From: JBFWMG01 sp050251715
GTDB taxonomy: Bacteria > Desulfobacterota > Desulfovibrionia > Desulfovibrionales > Desulfovibrionaceae
DNA: 17,572 nt
NCBI GenBank assembly: GCA_050251715.1
Contig: JBFWMG010000052.1
Span: 1-17,572 of the forward strand
Reading direction: 5' to 3'
Shown here: positions 7,005-13,495 of the stretch, in pieces
Numbering within the stretch: the stretch's first letter is position 1
Layout: every line of letters starts with the position of its first letter
Made by a program: the position numbers and the translations under genes
The notes under the pieces: model-generated
The model's input: the letters and a program-made list of their open reading frames with translations, nothing else
Told to the model about the DNA's origin: nothing
The model's database searches: none

Positions 7005-7307
7005 TTGCGAAACTTGATAAATAATGAGCATAATCTGAATTATCTGCCTGAAATTACATCTAAAAATAAAATTGAGCTGCTACGGGCTTGGAAAGGAAAG
7101 ACTCCGTTAATGGCCGCGAAGCTCATGGTAAATGAATTTTTGCTGCAGTTTCCTGGATCGGCAATGTTGTTTCACCCATTAAATGATGCAGATGTAGTGA
7201 AAAAGCCTATTGGAGAGTATCTTGTCGCCAAGGGGAAATACCTGGGAAGAGTTGGACCAAAGGATCAAAGACATGCATCGATGGATTTCTGGCCATTGCA
7301 TTTATGA
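7005..7307 (+). pseudogene. N-terminal part of an AT-rich gene split by a frameshift
   Basis: A TTG at 7005 with a strong AAAGGAGG just upstream opens a frame ending at 7307. Translation looks protein-like up to about 7232 and then loses character. The next frame becomes protein-like from there (TWEELDQRIKDMHRW). Removing one G from the GGGG at 7232-7235 joins both frames into a continuous product of about 362 aa with no stop. The gene is therefore either broken by a one-base insertion, miscalled in that run, or uses +1 recoding. Function unknown; codon use is AT-rich, unlike all neighbours. Confidence 0.6.
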
Positions 7308-8094
7308 GCGATATTGGGATGGTATGCGCTTTTTATCGTATGCATTGAAAGGTGACTTCGTGGCAAGGGAGAAGAATAAGGTTAGAAGAAAGGAGAATCG
7401 TAGTAGGTCATGGAGCGAATCTCGTCCAGTCAAAGAGATGGTTGTTTGTGCGTTTTGTTGGCGATCAACGCCAAGGCGTCTTGGCGATGCGGGGTTGAGT
7501 TTATGCCATTTCCATAGGTTGTCGAGTCGCAGTCCGCAATATTTGAGGAAGAAGCGCTTGCTGTCAGGGAAGACGAAGTATGGCAATCTATATTATAGAT
7601 TCGTAGAAGTGCTTCATCGCATTGATGGATCAAAGAGAGTACTCTTCCTTAATAGAGAGATGAAGTCTATTATTATGGCCTTCGATGATATAAAAGACTA
7701 TCTATTGACTATGAATTGCGTTTGGAAAAGTTGCCCATTGTTTATAATCGAGCGACTTCCAAATGTTTATCGATATCTTTCTGGTATTGATGCAGATATG
7801 ACGTCGTCTATCTCCATCGTTACAGCTCTTGATGATCCTCCTGTATACAAAGAAGCAAAAGAAGTAGAGTACAAAAGAGAGCAATTTTACCTTGATTGCC
7901 AGTTTCATATTAATCATTATTTGAGGCACCTTGCTTGGGCCGAAGTATGGTTGGGCGTTGAGGACCAATGCCGTCACGGCGGGGAGCGGAAAGGTGCCGG
8001 AAGACCTCGAAGGTGTCTGACGGAAAGAGCGGGCAAAACGCTCCACCAGCCTCAAGAGGAAGGCGATGGTATTGCGTCGCTTACAAAAGGCTGA
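7210..8094 (+). CDS. C-terminal part of the split AT-rich gene; zinc-ribbon-like hypothetical protein
   Basis: This is the continuation of the 7005 gene in the next frame; the nominal start (TTG 7210) has no ribosome-binding site, so it is probably not an independent gene. The frame has a CxxC at residues 80-83 and a CHFH at 99-102, together a likely four-ligand zinc site (C80, C83, C99, H102), preceded by a basic stretch. Near the end it has GGERKGAGRP, a short motif common in phage and integrative-element proteins. From about 7930 the composition returns to GC-rich, giving a mosaic tail. I do not recognise a family; a nucleic-acid role is suggested by the zinc site and basic segments only. 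Confidence 0.5.
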   Translation: MESILSPRGNTWEELDQRIKDMHRWISGHCIYERYWDGMRFLSYALKGDFVAREKNKVRRKENRSRSWSESRPVKEMVVCAFCWRSTPRRLGDAGLSLCHFHRLSSRSPQYLRKKRLLSGKTKYGNLYYRFVEVLHRIDGSKRVLFLNREMKSIIMAFDDIKDYLLTMNCVWKSCPLFIIERLPNVYRYLSGIDADMTSSISIVTALDDPPVYKEAKEVEYKREQFYLDCQFHINHYLRHLAWAEVWLGVEDQCRHGGERKGAGRPRRCLTERAGKTLHQPQEEGDGIASLTKG

Positions 8095-8115
8095 CGGGGT
8101 ATTCTGGTTGAGAAA

Positions 8116-8138
8116 ATTTGCTCCAATTTTGCTCCACT
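8116..8138 (+). repeat. Tandem TTTGCTCCA repeats (candidate integrase arm sites)
   Basis: TTTGCTCCA occurs at 8117-8125 and again at 8128-8136, eleven bases apart, 108 bases before the tRNA-Leu fragment. A degenerate block of the same design, TTTGCCCA then TTTCCCTCCACT, lies at 8357-8377 on the other side of the fragment. Short direct repeats flanking a tRNA crossover site are typical of integrase arm-binding sites. The gap between gene end and fragment (8095-8243) has no gene. Confidence 0.5.
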
Positions 8139-8159
8139 GCGGTTGAAAAACAGTGATTA

Positions 8160-8177
8160 ATCATGATTTTTCATGAT
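8160..8177. repeat. Inverted repeat ATCATGA-TTTT-TCATGAT
   Basis: ATCATGA (8160-8166) and TCATGAT (8171-8177) form a perfect 7-bp inverted repeat around TTTT. It lies between the arm-type repeats and the tRNA fragment. TAACCATCTG (8182-8191) and TAACCACCTG (8213-8222) form a near-perfect direct repeat beside it. The cluster could bind an excisionase, integrase or host factor. Confidence 0.45.
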
Positions 8178-8243
8178 CATATAACCATCTGAAATAAAAG
8201 ATTTAGCTTGCGTAACCACCTGTCATAATTACCCCTCTGAGGA

Positions 8244-8300
8244 GACTTAAAATCCCTGGGCCGCAAGGCTATGCGGGTTCAAGTCCCGCCCCGGGTACCA
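8244..8300 (+). other. 3' half of tRNA-Leu(UAA): attachment-site scar
   Basis: The segment contains GACTTAAAATCCC (anticodon loop CTTAAAA with TAA, and the 3' anticodon stem), a long variable arm (GGCCGCAAGGCT), the T arm GCGGGTTCAAGTCCCGC, the acceptor CCCGGGT, discriminator A and encoded CCA. This layout matches bacterial tRNA-Leu(UAA). The 5' half (acceptor start, D arm) is absent: upstream sequence is AT-rich and unrelated. A 3' fragment starting at the anticodon loop is what a tyrosine recombinase leaves at one end of an integrated element. The intact gene should lie at the other end, outside this window. Confidence 0.85.
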
Positions 8301-8320
8301 ATAAAATCAGCATGTTATGC

Positions 8321-8342
8321 AAGAGGCTTCGGCCTCTTTTTT
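8321..8342 (+). terminator. Intrinsic terminator after the tRNA-Leu fragment
   Basis: AAGAGGC (8321-8327) pairs with GCCTCTT (8332-8338) across a TTCG tetraloop, followed by a run of six T (8337-8342). This is a textbook plus-strand intrinsic terminator, 20 bases after the CCA end. It would have served the original tRNA transcript and now would stop reading from the left-hand element into the minus-strand prophage operon. Confidence 0.85.
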
Positions 8343-8355
8343 GTCGCCCTTGACC

Positions 8356-8377
8356 ATTTGCCCAATTTCCCTCCACT
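8356..8377 (+). repeat. Degenerate copy of the arm-type repeat block, right of the tRNA fragment
   Basis: ATTTGCCCA (8356-8364) followed by TTTCCCTCCACT (8366-8377) and ACGTTTGA matches the left block (8116-8138 and its GCGGTTGA continuation) with few changes and similar period. The two blocks are 240 bases apart with the tRNA fragment between them. Confidence 0.4.
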
Positions 8378-8400
8378 ACGTTTGAGATGTTGCGCGAAAA

Positions 8401-8435
8401 CCGCTTTTGACACAAACGCAGACCGCTTTTGACAC
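8401..8435. repeat. Direct repeat CCGCTTTTGACAC, two copies
   Basis: The 13-base sequence CCGCTTTTGACAC is present at 8401-8413 and 8423-8435, a 22-base period (two helical turns). It lies between the terminator and the end of the methylase gene, in the presumed end region of the prophage, so it may be a recombinase or excisionase site. Confidence 0.6.
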
Positions 8436-8495
8436 CTGCCTCAAACCCGCTCATTTGGTTGGCATAAACATCGCTACGCGCGCTCGCGCGATACA

Positions 8496-9269
8496 TTATA
8501 TGTCGAAATTGCGGATGAAGACCTCTTTGGCTTTGGTCGTGGTGGCGCCTACCGTGTAGCTCGTGGCCACCGGCTCGATGAGGAAGGCGGAGAAGATCTC
8601 GCGGACCTCAGGTACGTCGTTGAGGGACAAGAGAAAACGGCCCTCAATGCCCTGCAACTGCTCGGCCAGGGCCGCGAAGTCATCACGCTTGAAGCATTCG
8701 CCGCCGCGCCCATAGTAGTGCTCGGTGCCGTAATACGGAGGGTCCACGTAGAAGAACGTGGTGCGCCGGTCGTAGCGGCGGATCACCTCGTGGTAGGGAA
8801 GGCACTCGATGAGCACCCTGGCCAGCCTAAAATGGGCCTCTTCGAGCGCCTGCTCGATGCGCAGCAGGTTGAACCGGGGCGGCGCAGTGGCCGACGTGCC
8901 GAACACCTGCCCCTCCACCTTGCCGCCAAAGCTCAACTTGAGCTGGTACAGAAACCGCGCCGCACGCTGGATGTCCGTCAGCGTGTCCGCCTGCACCCGT
9001 TTTTGCCGATCGAACTCGGCCCGGTGCAACAGTATCCACTTGAACTGCCTGACCAACTCCTCCAAATGATTCTGCACGCACCGGTACAGGGTGATGAGGT
9101 TGAGGTTCACGTCGTTGATGACCTCTACCTTGCTGGGCTCCTTGGCGAACAGCGGCCAGGCAGCCCCGGCGAACGGCTCCACGTAGCACGTATGCGCCGG
9201 CATCCGCTTCAGGATCTCCGGCACCAACTTGCTCTTGCCTCCCACATACCCGCTCAACGGGGTTTTCAT
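8496..9269 (-). CDS. Dam-type DNA adenine methyltransferase (D12 class)
   Basis: The 257-aa product has the D12 class order: an N-terminal GGKSKL (10-15), the S-adenosylmethionine loop YVEPFAGAA (29-37), an IND acidic segment (51-53), and the catalytic DPPY box (176-179) in FFYVDPPYYGTEHYY. It would transfer a methyl group to adenine N6 in DNA; GATC is the usual family target but the specificity cannot be read here. It has a GGATGG-type ribosome-binding site before the ATG at 9269. It is the last gene of the prophage tail operon, separated from gene D by 150 bases, the place where P2-type phages keep end-of-genome accessory genes. It may protect phage DNA from restriction or alter host regulation. 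Confidence 0.92.
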   Translation of the reverse strand: MKTPLSGYVGGKSKLVPEILKRMPAHTCYVEPFAGAAWPLFAKEPSKVEVINDVNLNLITLYRCVQNHLEELVRQFKWILLHRAEFDRQKRVQADTLTDIQRAARFLYQLKLSFGGKVEGQVFGTSATAPPRFNLLRIEQALEEAHFRLARVLIECLPYHEVIRRYDRRTTFFYVDPPYYGTEHYYGRGGECFKRDDFAALAEQLQGIEGRFLLSLNDVPEVREIFSAFLIEPVATSYTVGATTTKAKEVFIRNFDI

Positions 9270-9381
9270 CGTTCCATCCTTTGCACTTTCGCCCGGTTGC
9301 TGCTATTTCAGCTCCACCCTGTACAGGGGAATGGAGCAGCGGCTTCCGGGCCGTGGTCGGATGCGCCTACATCCGGCCAGT

Positions 9382-9401
9382 GGGGGTGCGTCAACACCCC
9401 C
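9382..9401 (-). terminator. Strong GC hairpin between gene D and the methylase
   Basis: GGGGGTG (9382-9388) and CACCCCC (9395-9401) form a 7-bp stem with a 6-base loop just past the D stop codon. There is no T-run on either side, so it may slow or partly stop transcription, or protect the upstream mRNA. A second possible hairpin (GCTCC/GGAGC around CCTGTACAGG, near 9311-9335) lies in the same gap. Confidence 0.35.
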
Positions 9402-9419
9402 GCCTGTTCCTCATGCGGC

Positions 9420-10415
9420 CTATACGAGCCCCTTGGGCTTGCCCTTGGGCGTCTCGGCCTCGATATCCACCCGGTAGCCGTCCTTGCTTGTCGTGAACCG
9501 ATGCGTGACCGTCTTTATCAGCCACTCCCCGTCCACGTTGCGACCGATGCCGGACACGGCCAGCAGGCCTCCGGCGGTCAGGTCGGTACGACCGGGCACG
9601 GTCAGTTCCAGGGTGGCCACGCCACGCTCCAGGGCGTCCAGCTTGGCCTGGGCGGCCTGCGACGCCTCACCCTCGCTCGCGTACGTGCCGGGCAGCCTGA
9701 ACACGGCATCCCCGTCGCCCACGGTCACCTCGGCGCGCTCGGCGCTGTCCTGGTCGTGGTACTTGGCCACCACAGCCCCGTACTTGCCCCGGCTCTGGGC
9801 AGCCATGGTAAAATTGATGACATCCTTCCCAGCGATCGCGATCGTGGGCATGTCCTTGCCGCTCGCGTTCTTGGCCTCGCCCTGGGGCATGAAGAGCAGC
9901 CGGTTGTCCTTGGTCGTGGCCACCGCGCCATGCGTCTTGCCGAGCCGCGTCAGCAGGTGTAGATCGCTCTCGCTGGTCTGGTCCACGTGCGGCACCGCCA
10001 CATTGCTCAACCCCGAGCCCACCACGGGCGTCAACCCATGCCTGCCCGCGATCTGGGACACGATGCGGCCAAGGGTGGTGTCGTCATAGGATTGCGTCCG
10101 GCGGCGGGACAGCTCCTTGCGCATGTTTGCCGCCTTGCCCGCCACGGCCAACTTCTTGGGCCAGCCGGATTCGCGCACGGAGTCCGCCGTGTACGTACCC
10201 ACGCGGCCAAGTCCGGTTTCCTCGTAGCCGAGCCAGACCTCAAGCGTGGCGTCCATGCGCGGCGCGGGCACCTTGTCGTCGCGGTTGTCGATAACGATGG
10301 TCACGCGGTCGGAGCGGTCGCCCGCCTCGTCCACCACCGTTATCTCCCCCAACCGGTCCTTGATCGCGGCGGTGACATCCTTTGCGTCGGCGGTGATGCG
10401 GAAGATGGGGCGCAT
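9420..10415 (-). CDS. D: P2-like late tail protein D (tail tip/hub)
   Basis: The 331-aa product matches the P2 gpD / late-control family: an N-terminal beta domain (RPIFRITADAKDVTAAIKDR) and the conserved LSRRRTQSYDDTTLGRIVSQIAGRHGL region. A DQTSESDLHLLTRLGK segment, typical of hub proteins in this family, follows. In P2 this protein is a tail hub/spike-associated component assembled with gpU and gpX. The ATG at 10415 overlaps the gpX stop (TGATG), which fixes the start and shows translational coupling; longer upstream reading in this frame crosses gpX and is spurious. Slightly shorter than P2 gpD. Confidence 0.9.
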   Translation of the reverse strand: MRPIFRITADAKDVTAAIKDRLGEITVVDEAGDRSDRVTIVIDNRDDKVPAPRMDATLEVWLGYEETGLGRVGTYTADSVRESGWPKKLAVAGKAANMRKELSRRRTQSYDDTTLGRIVSQIAGRHGLTPVVGSGLSNVAVPHVDQTSESDLHLLTRLGKTHGAVATTKDNRLLFMPQGEAKNASGKDMPTIAIAGKDVINFTMAAQSRGKYGAVVAKYHDQDSAERAEVTVGDGDAVFRLPGTYASEGEASQAAQAKLDALERGVATLELTVPGRTDLTAGGLLAVSGIGRNVDGEWLIKTVTHRFTTSKDGYRVDIEAETPKGKPKGLV

Positions 10416-10630
10416 CAGTCCCAGAGCCTCACGGTTTCGGTGGCCGTGGGTGCGGCGATCTCGGGCAGATAAAGCACCGTGCCGGCCAGCAGGGCCGGGC
10501 CGATATCCACAAGCCCAGGATTGGCCTCGTACACCGCCTCGACCGCGCCGGACTGGCGGCCATAGTGGCGCCAGCAGATCTCGTCGATCAGCTCGCCGTC
10601 CTTGGCCACGTAGTAGGTCTTGCCCGCCAT
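10415..10630 (-). CDS. X: P2-like tail protein X
   Basis: This 71-aa protein matches the small gpX family: MAGKTYYVAKDGELIDEICWRHYG, then a YEANPGL box and a hydrophobic end (LPEI), which together look like a LysM-type module. In P2-like phages gpX is essential for tail assembly. The ATG overlaps the gpU stop by one base (TGATG), and its own stop overlaps the gpD start the same way, so U-X-D form a tightly coupled unit. Confidence 0.92.
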   Translation of the reverse strand: MAGKTYYVAKDGELIDEICWRHYGRQSGAVEAVYEANPGLVDIGPALLAGTVLYLPEIAAPTATETVRLWD

Positions 10631-11022
10631 CAGGCGTCCTCCCCATACCGGGCGAGCTGCAGCCGGAAATCCTGGCGCAGCGGGGCGCCGCCTGTCACAA
10701 ACACGGCCTGGGTCTCGGTGATGCGCTGGATTACGTACTTGCCCCAAGTCTTGCCCGTACCGTCGACCAGGATCAACGGCTTGCCCTTGCCCGCTTCAGT
10801 GCGCATGGCGTCGATCTGGCCCAACCCGCCCTTGTAGGCGGGGTAGATGCGGCCTTCCAGCTCCACGGTCTCGACCTCCTCGCCCACAAACTGCAGGCCG
10901 GGCTTGCGCCCGTGGCGGGGCTGCTCCGCCCACTGCCAAGCGTGGGTGCGCACCAGCTTCTCGTAGGCCGCCGTGTCCAGGGAAAAACGAAAGTCGCCCA
11001 GCGCCATCATGACCTTAGCCAT
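10630..11022 (-). CDS. U: P2-like tail protein U
   Basis: The 130-aa protein matches the phage P2 gpU family: an N-terminal MALGDFRFSLDTAAYEKL, then RTHAWQWAEQPRHGRKPGLQ, the GLGQIDAMR box, and a central beta region ending in GKYVIQRITETQAVF. gpU acts at the head-proximal or tip end of the tail during assembly. It overlaps the end of the tape measure gene by 8 bases (ATGGCTAA). Confidence 0.93.
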   Translation of the reverse strand: MAKVMMALGDFRFSLDTAAYEKLVRTHAWQWAEQPRHGRKPGLQFVGEEVETVELEGRIYPAYKGGLGQIDAMRTEAGKGKPLILVDGTGKTWGKYVIQRITETQAVFVTGGAPLRQDFRLQLARYGEDA

Positions 11023-13087
11023 CGTGCAACGCCTCCGTGCCGTCGTCGGCCACCAGTCCGGCCACCCGGTGCGCCAGGGCCGCGCCGTCCTCGCCGGGCT
11101 GCTGGTAGACGTTGATGGTCACCTGCTTTTGCGTGGCCGCAGCCGCCGCCACGGGCTTGCCCTCGGCCACCGAAGCCGCCGCCTCGCCGCCTTTTTCGCC
11201 GAGCCAGCCGCCCAGCATGCCGCCGAGGATGCCGCCTACTGCCGTGCCCACGACAGGCACCACGCTCCCCAGCGTGGCGCCCACCAGCGAACCCGCCGCG
11301 CTGCCGCCCAGGCCGCCCAGACTGCGGCCTATGCCCCGCGCCGAGCCGCTGGCGATGCCGCTGGCCAGATCGGCCATGCCCAGCACCATGCCCAGCGGGC
11401 GGAACACCTTGCCAAGGCCTCGCCCGGCGCTACCAAGCCAGCTGCCGCCCCGCGCCAACAGTCGGCCCGTGCGCCCGGTCTGCCCAAGGCGTCCAAGCCA
11501 GCGGCCCGAACCGGCCCGCCGGGCGGCGCGGGAAGCGCGTCCGCCGCGTCCGCCGCCAAGGCCACTGCCGTCAAACGCACCGCCCAGCCCGCCGCCCGGC
11601 CAGTTGACCACGCGCACGTCGGCCACGCCGCCTCGCAGCGCGGCCCCCATGGCCCCGCCCGCGCCCTTGTCACCCCCAGGAAACCAACTACGCACGGTCT
11701 TGATGCCACGCCATGCCTTGCGCAGCCCGACCAGGGTCGTGGCAATCCCCCCAGCCCACATGGCCGTGGAAAACAACGAATCCGCACCTTCGCTGCCGAG
11801 CGCGGACAAGGCACTTGCGGCAGTATCGAGCGGGCCGGTCAGCTTGCGATCCGCAAAATTCTGCCACGCCGTGGAAAAGGCAGTAACAGAGGCGTTGAAT
11901 GTCGCGGCCACCCGCGCCGCATCTTCGCCAAGCACGTTGCTGCTTGCCTTGACTTCCAACGCAGCATTCAGCGCGGCACGGCCTCCTTCCGACATCAGGG
12001 ATTCAAACACCTTCCTCGATTCGTCCGTCACGATGCCGCTGGTTAGCAGCGCTTCTATGTCTCCTCCTACGGACTCCAGCATGTCGATCACGACCTTATG
12101 AAGGGGACGAGCAACCTTTCTGCCTTCCTTGAGGAGGATATCCTGATCCCACAGGTCCACACCCAAATCGGCCAGTTTGTCGCCGTTCTTCATCAGGTCT
12201 CGGGACAGGGCCTGAATCGCCGTGGAGGTCACAGCCACGTTCGTCGTGGCGGTGTTGACCGCCTGCATGAGCGCCCCGACTTCCGTGAGCCCTTGCTCGC
12301 CCTTCCGACCCAAGGAAGCGTATGACGCGGCTGTTTGGGGGAGGTAGCCCGCCAAGTCCTTGGCTTCGACAGAGCCAACCTTGCCTTGGCCGAGGATGAT
12401 GGAAAGCGCTTTCTCCGTGTCATCAATCCCGAGGTTGAGCCGTCCAGCCGCCCCAATCGCGCCAATCTCTTGGCCGCTGGAACCGAACGCCTGAATCCCT
12501 TTGGCCATCCCGCGCAGGTTTTTGAGAGCGCCCTCGTAATCACCAGTCTTTGCGACGTACTCCTCGGCAGCGCCGAACAATGCGTCAGGGGAGATGCGTA
12601 TTTTCGGGTCTTGCGCGACATCAAAGACAGCCTTCTTGAAGGCGCGCATCTTCTCGGCGCTAATCACGGCGGCGTTCTGAAACCTGACCAGCCGCTCTTG
12701 CAAATTCCCCACCTGCCGCACCGCAGCCCCCACGCCGACGGCTCCCGCCAACCCCACCCACCGGTTCTCCAGCTTGTCCAGCCCGGCGCGCATCATCTTG
12801 CCGGCGGCCCCGGCCTCGCGCAGGCGCTGCGCGGCTTTTCCCACGCTCCCGGCCATGCGCCTGGCGGCGCCTGCGGCTCTCTCGGCGGCCCGGCCCATGC
12901 GCGTGGTTTCGCCCGCAGCGCGCGAAGCCGCCACACCTTCGCGGCGCGCGGCTTCGGCGGCGCGGGCGCTGCCGCGCTCGGCGGCAGCGCCCGTATCCTG
13001 CAAGCCCTTGCGGGCCGACTTCATGGCGGCGGACCAGCTGCTGTCGGTCCTAGCGGTAATAAGGGCACTGGCGACGAATTTGCGCAT
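11015..13087 (-). CDS. T: Tail tape measure protein (P2 gpT-like)
   Basis: The 690-aa product has the tape measure layout. A long Ala/Arg-rich helical N-terminal arm (about 15-100) is followed by a conserved core (about 120-330) with LVRFQNAAVIS and GYLPQTAASYASLG and helical repeats. A hydrophobic segment (about 440-460, MWAGGIATTLVGL) and a Gly/Ala-rich, glycine-zipper C-terminal part (about 560-650, GILGGMLGGWLG) follow. It sets tail length, scaffolds tube polymerisation and is ejected with the DNA. At 690 aa it is shorter than the P2 protein (about 815), implying a somewhat shorter tail. The start at 13087 (GAGGA upstream) overlaps the end of the E' frame by 38 bases. Confidence 0.93.
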   Translation of the reverse strand: MRKFVASALITARTDSSWSAAMKSARKGLQDTGAAAERGSARAAEAARREGVAASRAAGETTRMGRAAERAAGAARRMAGSVGKAAQRLREAGAAGKMMRAGLDKLENRWVGLAGAVGVGAAVRQVGNLQERLVRFQNAAVISAEKMRAFKKAVFDVAQDPKIRISPDALFGAAEEYVAKTGDYEGALKNLRGMAKGIQAFGSSGQEIGAIGAAGRLNLGIDDTEKALSIILGQGKVGSVEAKDLAGYLPQTAASYASLGRKGEQGLTEVGALMQAVNTATTNVAVTSTAIQALSRDLMKNGDKLADLGVDLWDQDILLKEGRKVARPLHKVVIDMLESVGGDIEALLTSGIVTDESRKVFESLMSEGGRAALNAALEVKASSNVLGEDAARVAATFNASVTAFSTAWQNFADRKLTGPLDTAASALSALGSEGADSLFSTAMWAGGIATTLVGLRKAWRGIKTVRSWFPGGDKGAGGAMGAALRGGVADVRVVNWPGGGLGGAFDGSGLGGGRGGRASRAARRAGSGRWLGRLGQTGRTGRLLARGGSWLGSAGRGLGKVFRPLGMVLGMADLASGIASGSARGIGRSLGGLGGSAAGSLVGATLGSVVPVVGTAVGGILGGMLGGWLGEKGGEAAASVAEGKPVAAAAATQKQVTINVYQQPGEDGAALAHRVAGLVADDGTEALHDG

Positions 13088-13486
13088 GTTCCTCGGCTAC
13101 CTGTTCCAGCATTTCCAGTTCGGCCACGGGCCGGTTTTCGATCTCCGAAATAGGCTGGCCAAGCCGGACCGCGAGACGCACGATCCGGCGAGCCAGCTCT
13201 AGGCGTTTCCCTCGCCGCCGCCCGCGAACCACGCCGGAGAGGTCATCTCGGCATACGCCGCGTCCAGGGCGTGCAGATCCGCCGCGCACAGATCGGCGAT
13301 CAGCGCGCGCGGCACGTTGCACAACAGCGCAAAGAGCGTGGGGTCGAAGTCCGCCGCGTCCCCGGCCTCGCGGCGGGCGGCCAGCACGTGCCTGGCCATG
13401 GGCAGCTGCATCACCAACTCGGCGATCTTCTCGCCCTCGGCGATCTCAACCGGCATCAATAACGGGATTCTCTTGAGCTTTTCCAT
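13050..13486 (-). CDS. Tail assembly chaperone E-E' fusion made by -1 frameshift
   Basis: Ribosomes reading gene E that slip back one base at GGGAAAC (13211-13205) bypass the E stop two codons later. They continue into the -1 frame (RLELARRIVRLAV...) to the TAG at 13050, giving 145 aa: 94 from E plus 51 from E'. The E' part (ISEIENRPVAELEMLEQVAEEHAQ) resembles the GpE domain of P2. P2 makes its E+E' protein the same way with almost the same length. Both products are thought to coat the tape measure before tube assembly. Confidence 0.85.
13154..13197 (-). promoter_or_regulatory. Predicted stem-loop stimulating the E/E' frameshift
   Basis: On the minus strand GCTGGC (13197-13192) can pair with GCCAGC (13159-13154), with an inner CCGG/CCGG pairing. 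The stem starts seven bases after the slippery heptamer, inside the 5-9 base spacing usual for frameshift-stimulating hairpins. Confidence 0.55.
13199..13486 (-). CDS. E: Tail assembly chaperone E (P2-like)
   Basis: This 95-aa acidic/helical protein sits between tail tube and tape measure genes, the standard place of the tail assembly chaperone. Its LPMARHVLAARREAGDAADFDPTLFALLCNVP segment and downstream LDAAYAEM match the mu/P2 TAC family style. It is made when no frameshift occurs and stops at TAG 13199-13201. A GAGGGT ribosome-binding site precedes the ATG. Confidence 0.9.
   Translation of the reverse strand: MEKLKRIPLLMPVEIAEGEKIAELVMQLPMARHVLAARREAGDAADFDPTLFALLCNVPRALIADLCAADLHALDAAYAEMTSPAWFAGGGEGNA
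13205..13211 (-). promoter_or_regulatory. Slippery heptamer GGGAAAC for -1 frameshifting
   Basis: In the E frame the sequence reads G GGA AAC, an X XXY YYZ site in exactly the right phase; both tRNAs can re-pair one base back on GGG and AAA. Two codons later is the E stop. The -1 frame is open for 52 codons beyond it. Confidence 0.85.
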
Positions 13487-13495
13487 GATACCCTC

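Noticed and set aside
8269..8496. Minus-strand 75-codon frame ending in VPGAGLEPA
   Set aside because: The end is the antisense translation of the tRNA-Leu T arm and acceptor; this 'GAGLEPA' ending is a well-known artefact of frames crossing tRNA genes. No ribosome-binding site of its own and no family.
8718..9962. 414-codon plus-strand frame opposite the methylase and gene D
   Set aside because: Shadow of two conserved minus-strand genes; it crosses their intergenic gap and has no recognisable domain.
10973..12101. Long plus-strand frames opposite the tape measure gene
   Set aside because: Ala/Pro/Arg-rich shadows of the Gly/Ala-rich tape measure C-terminus.
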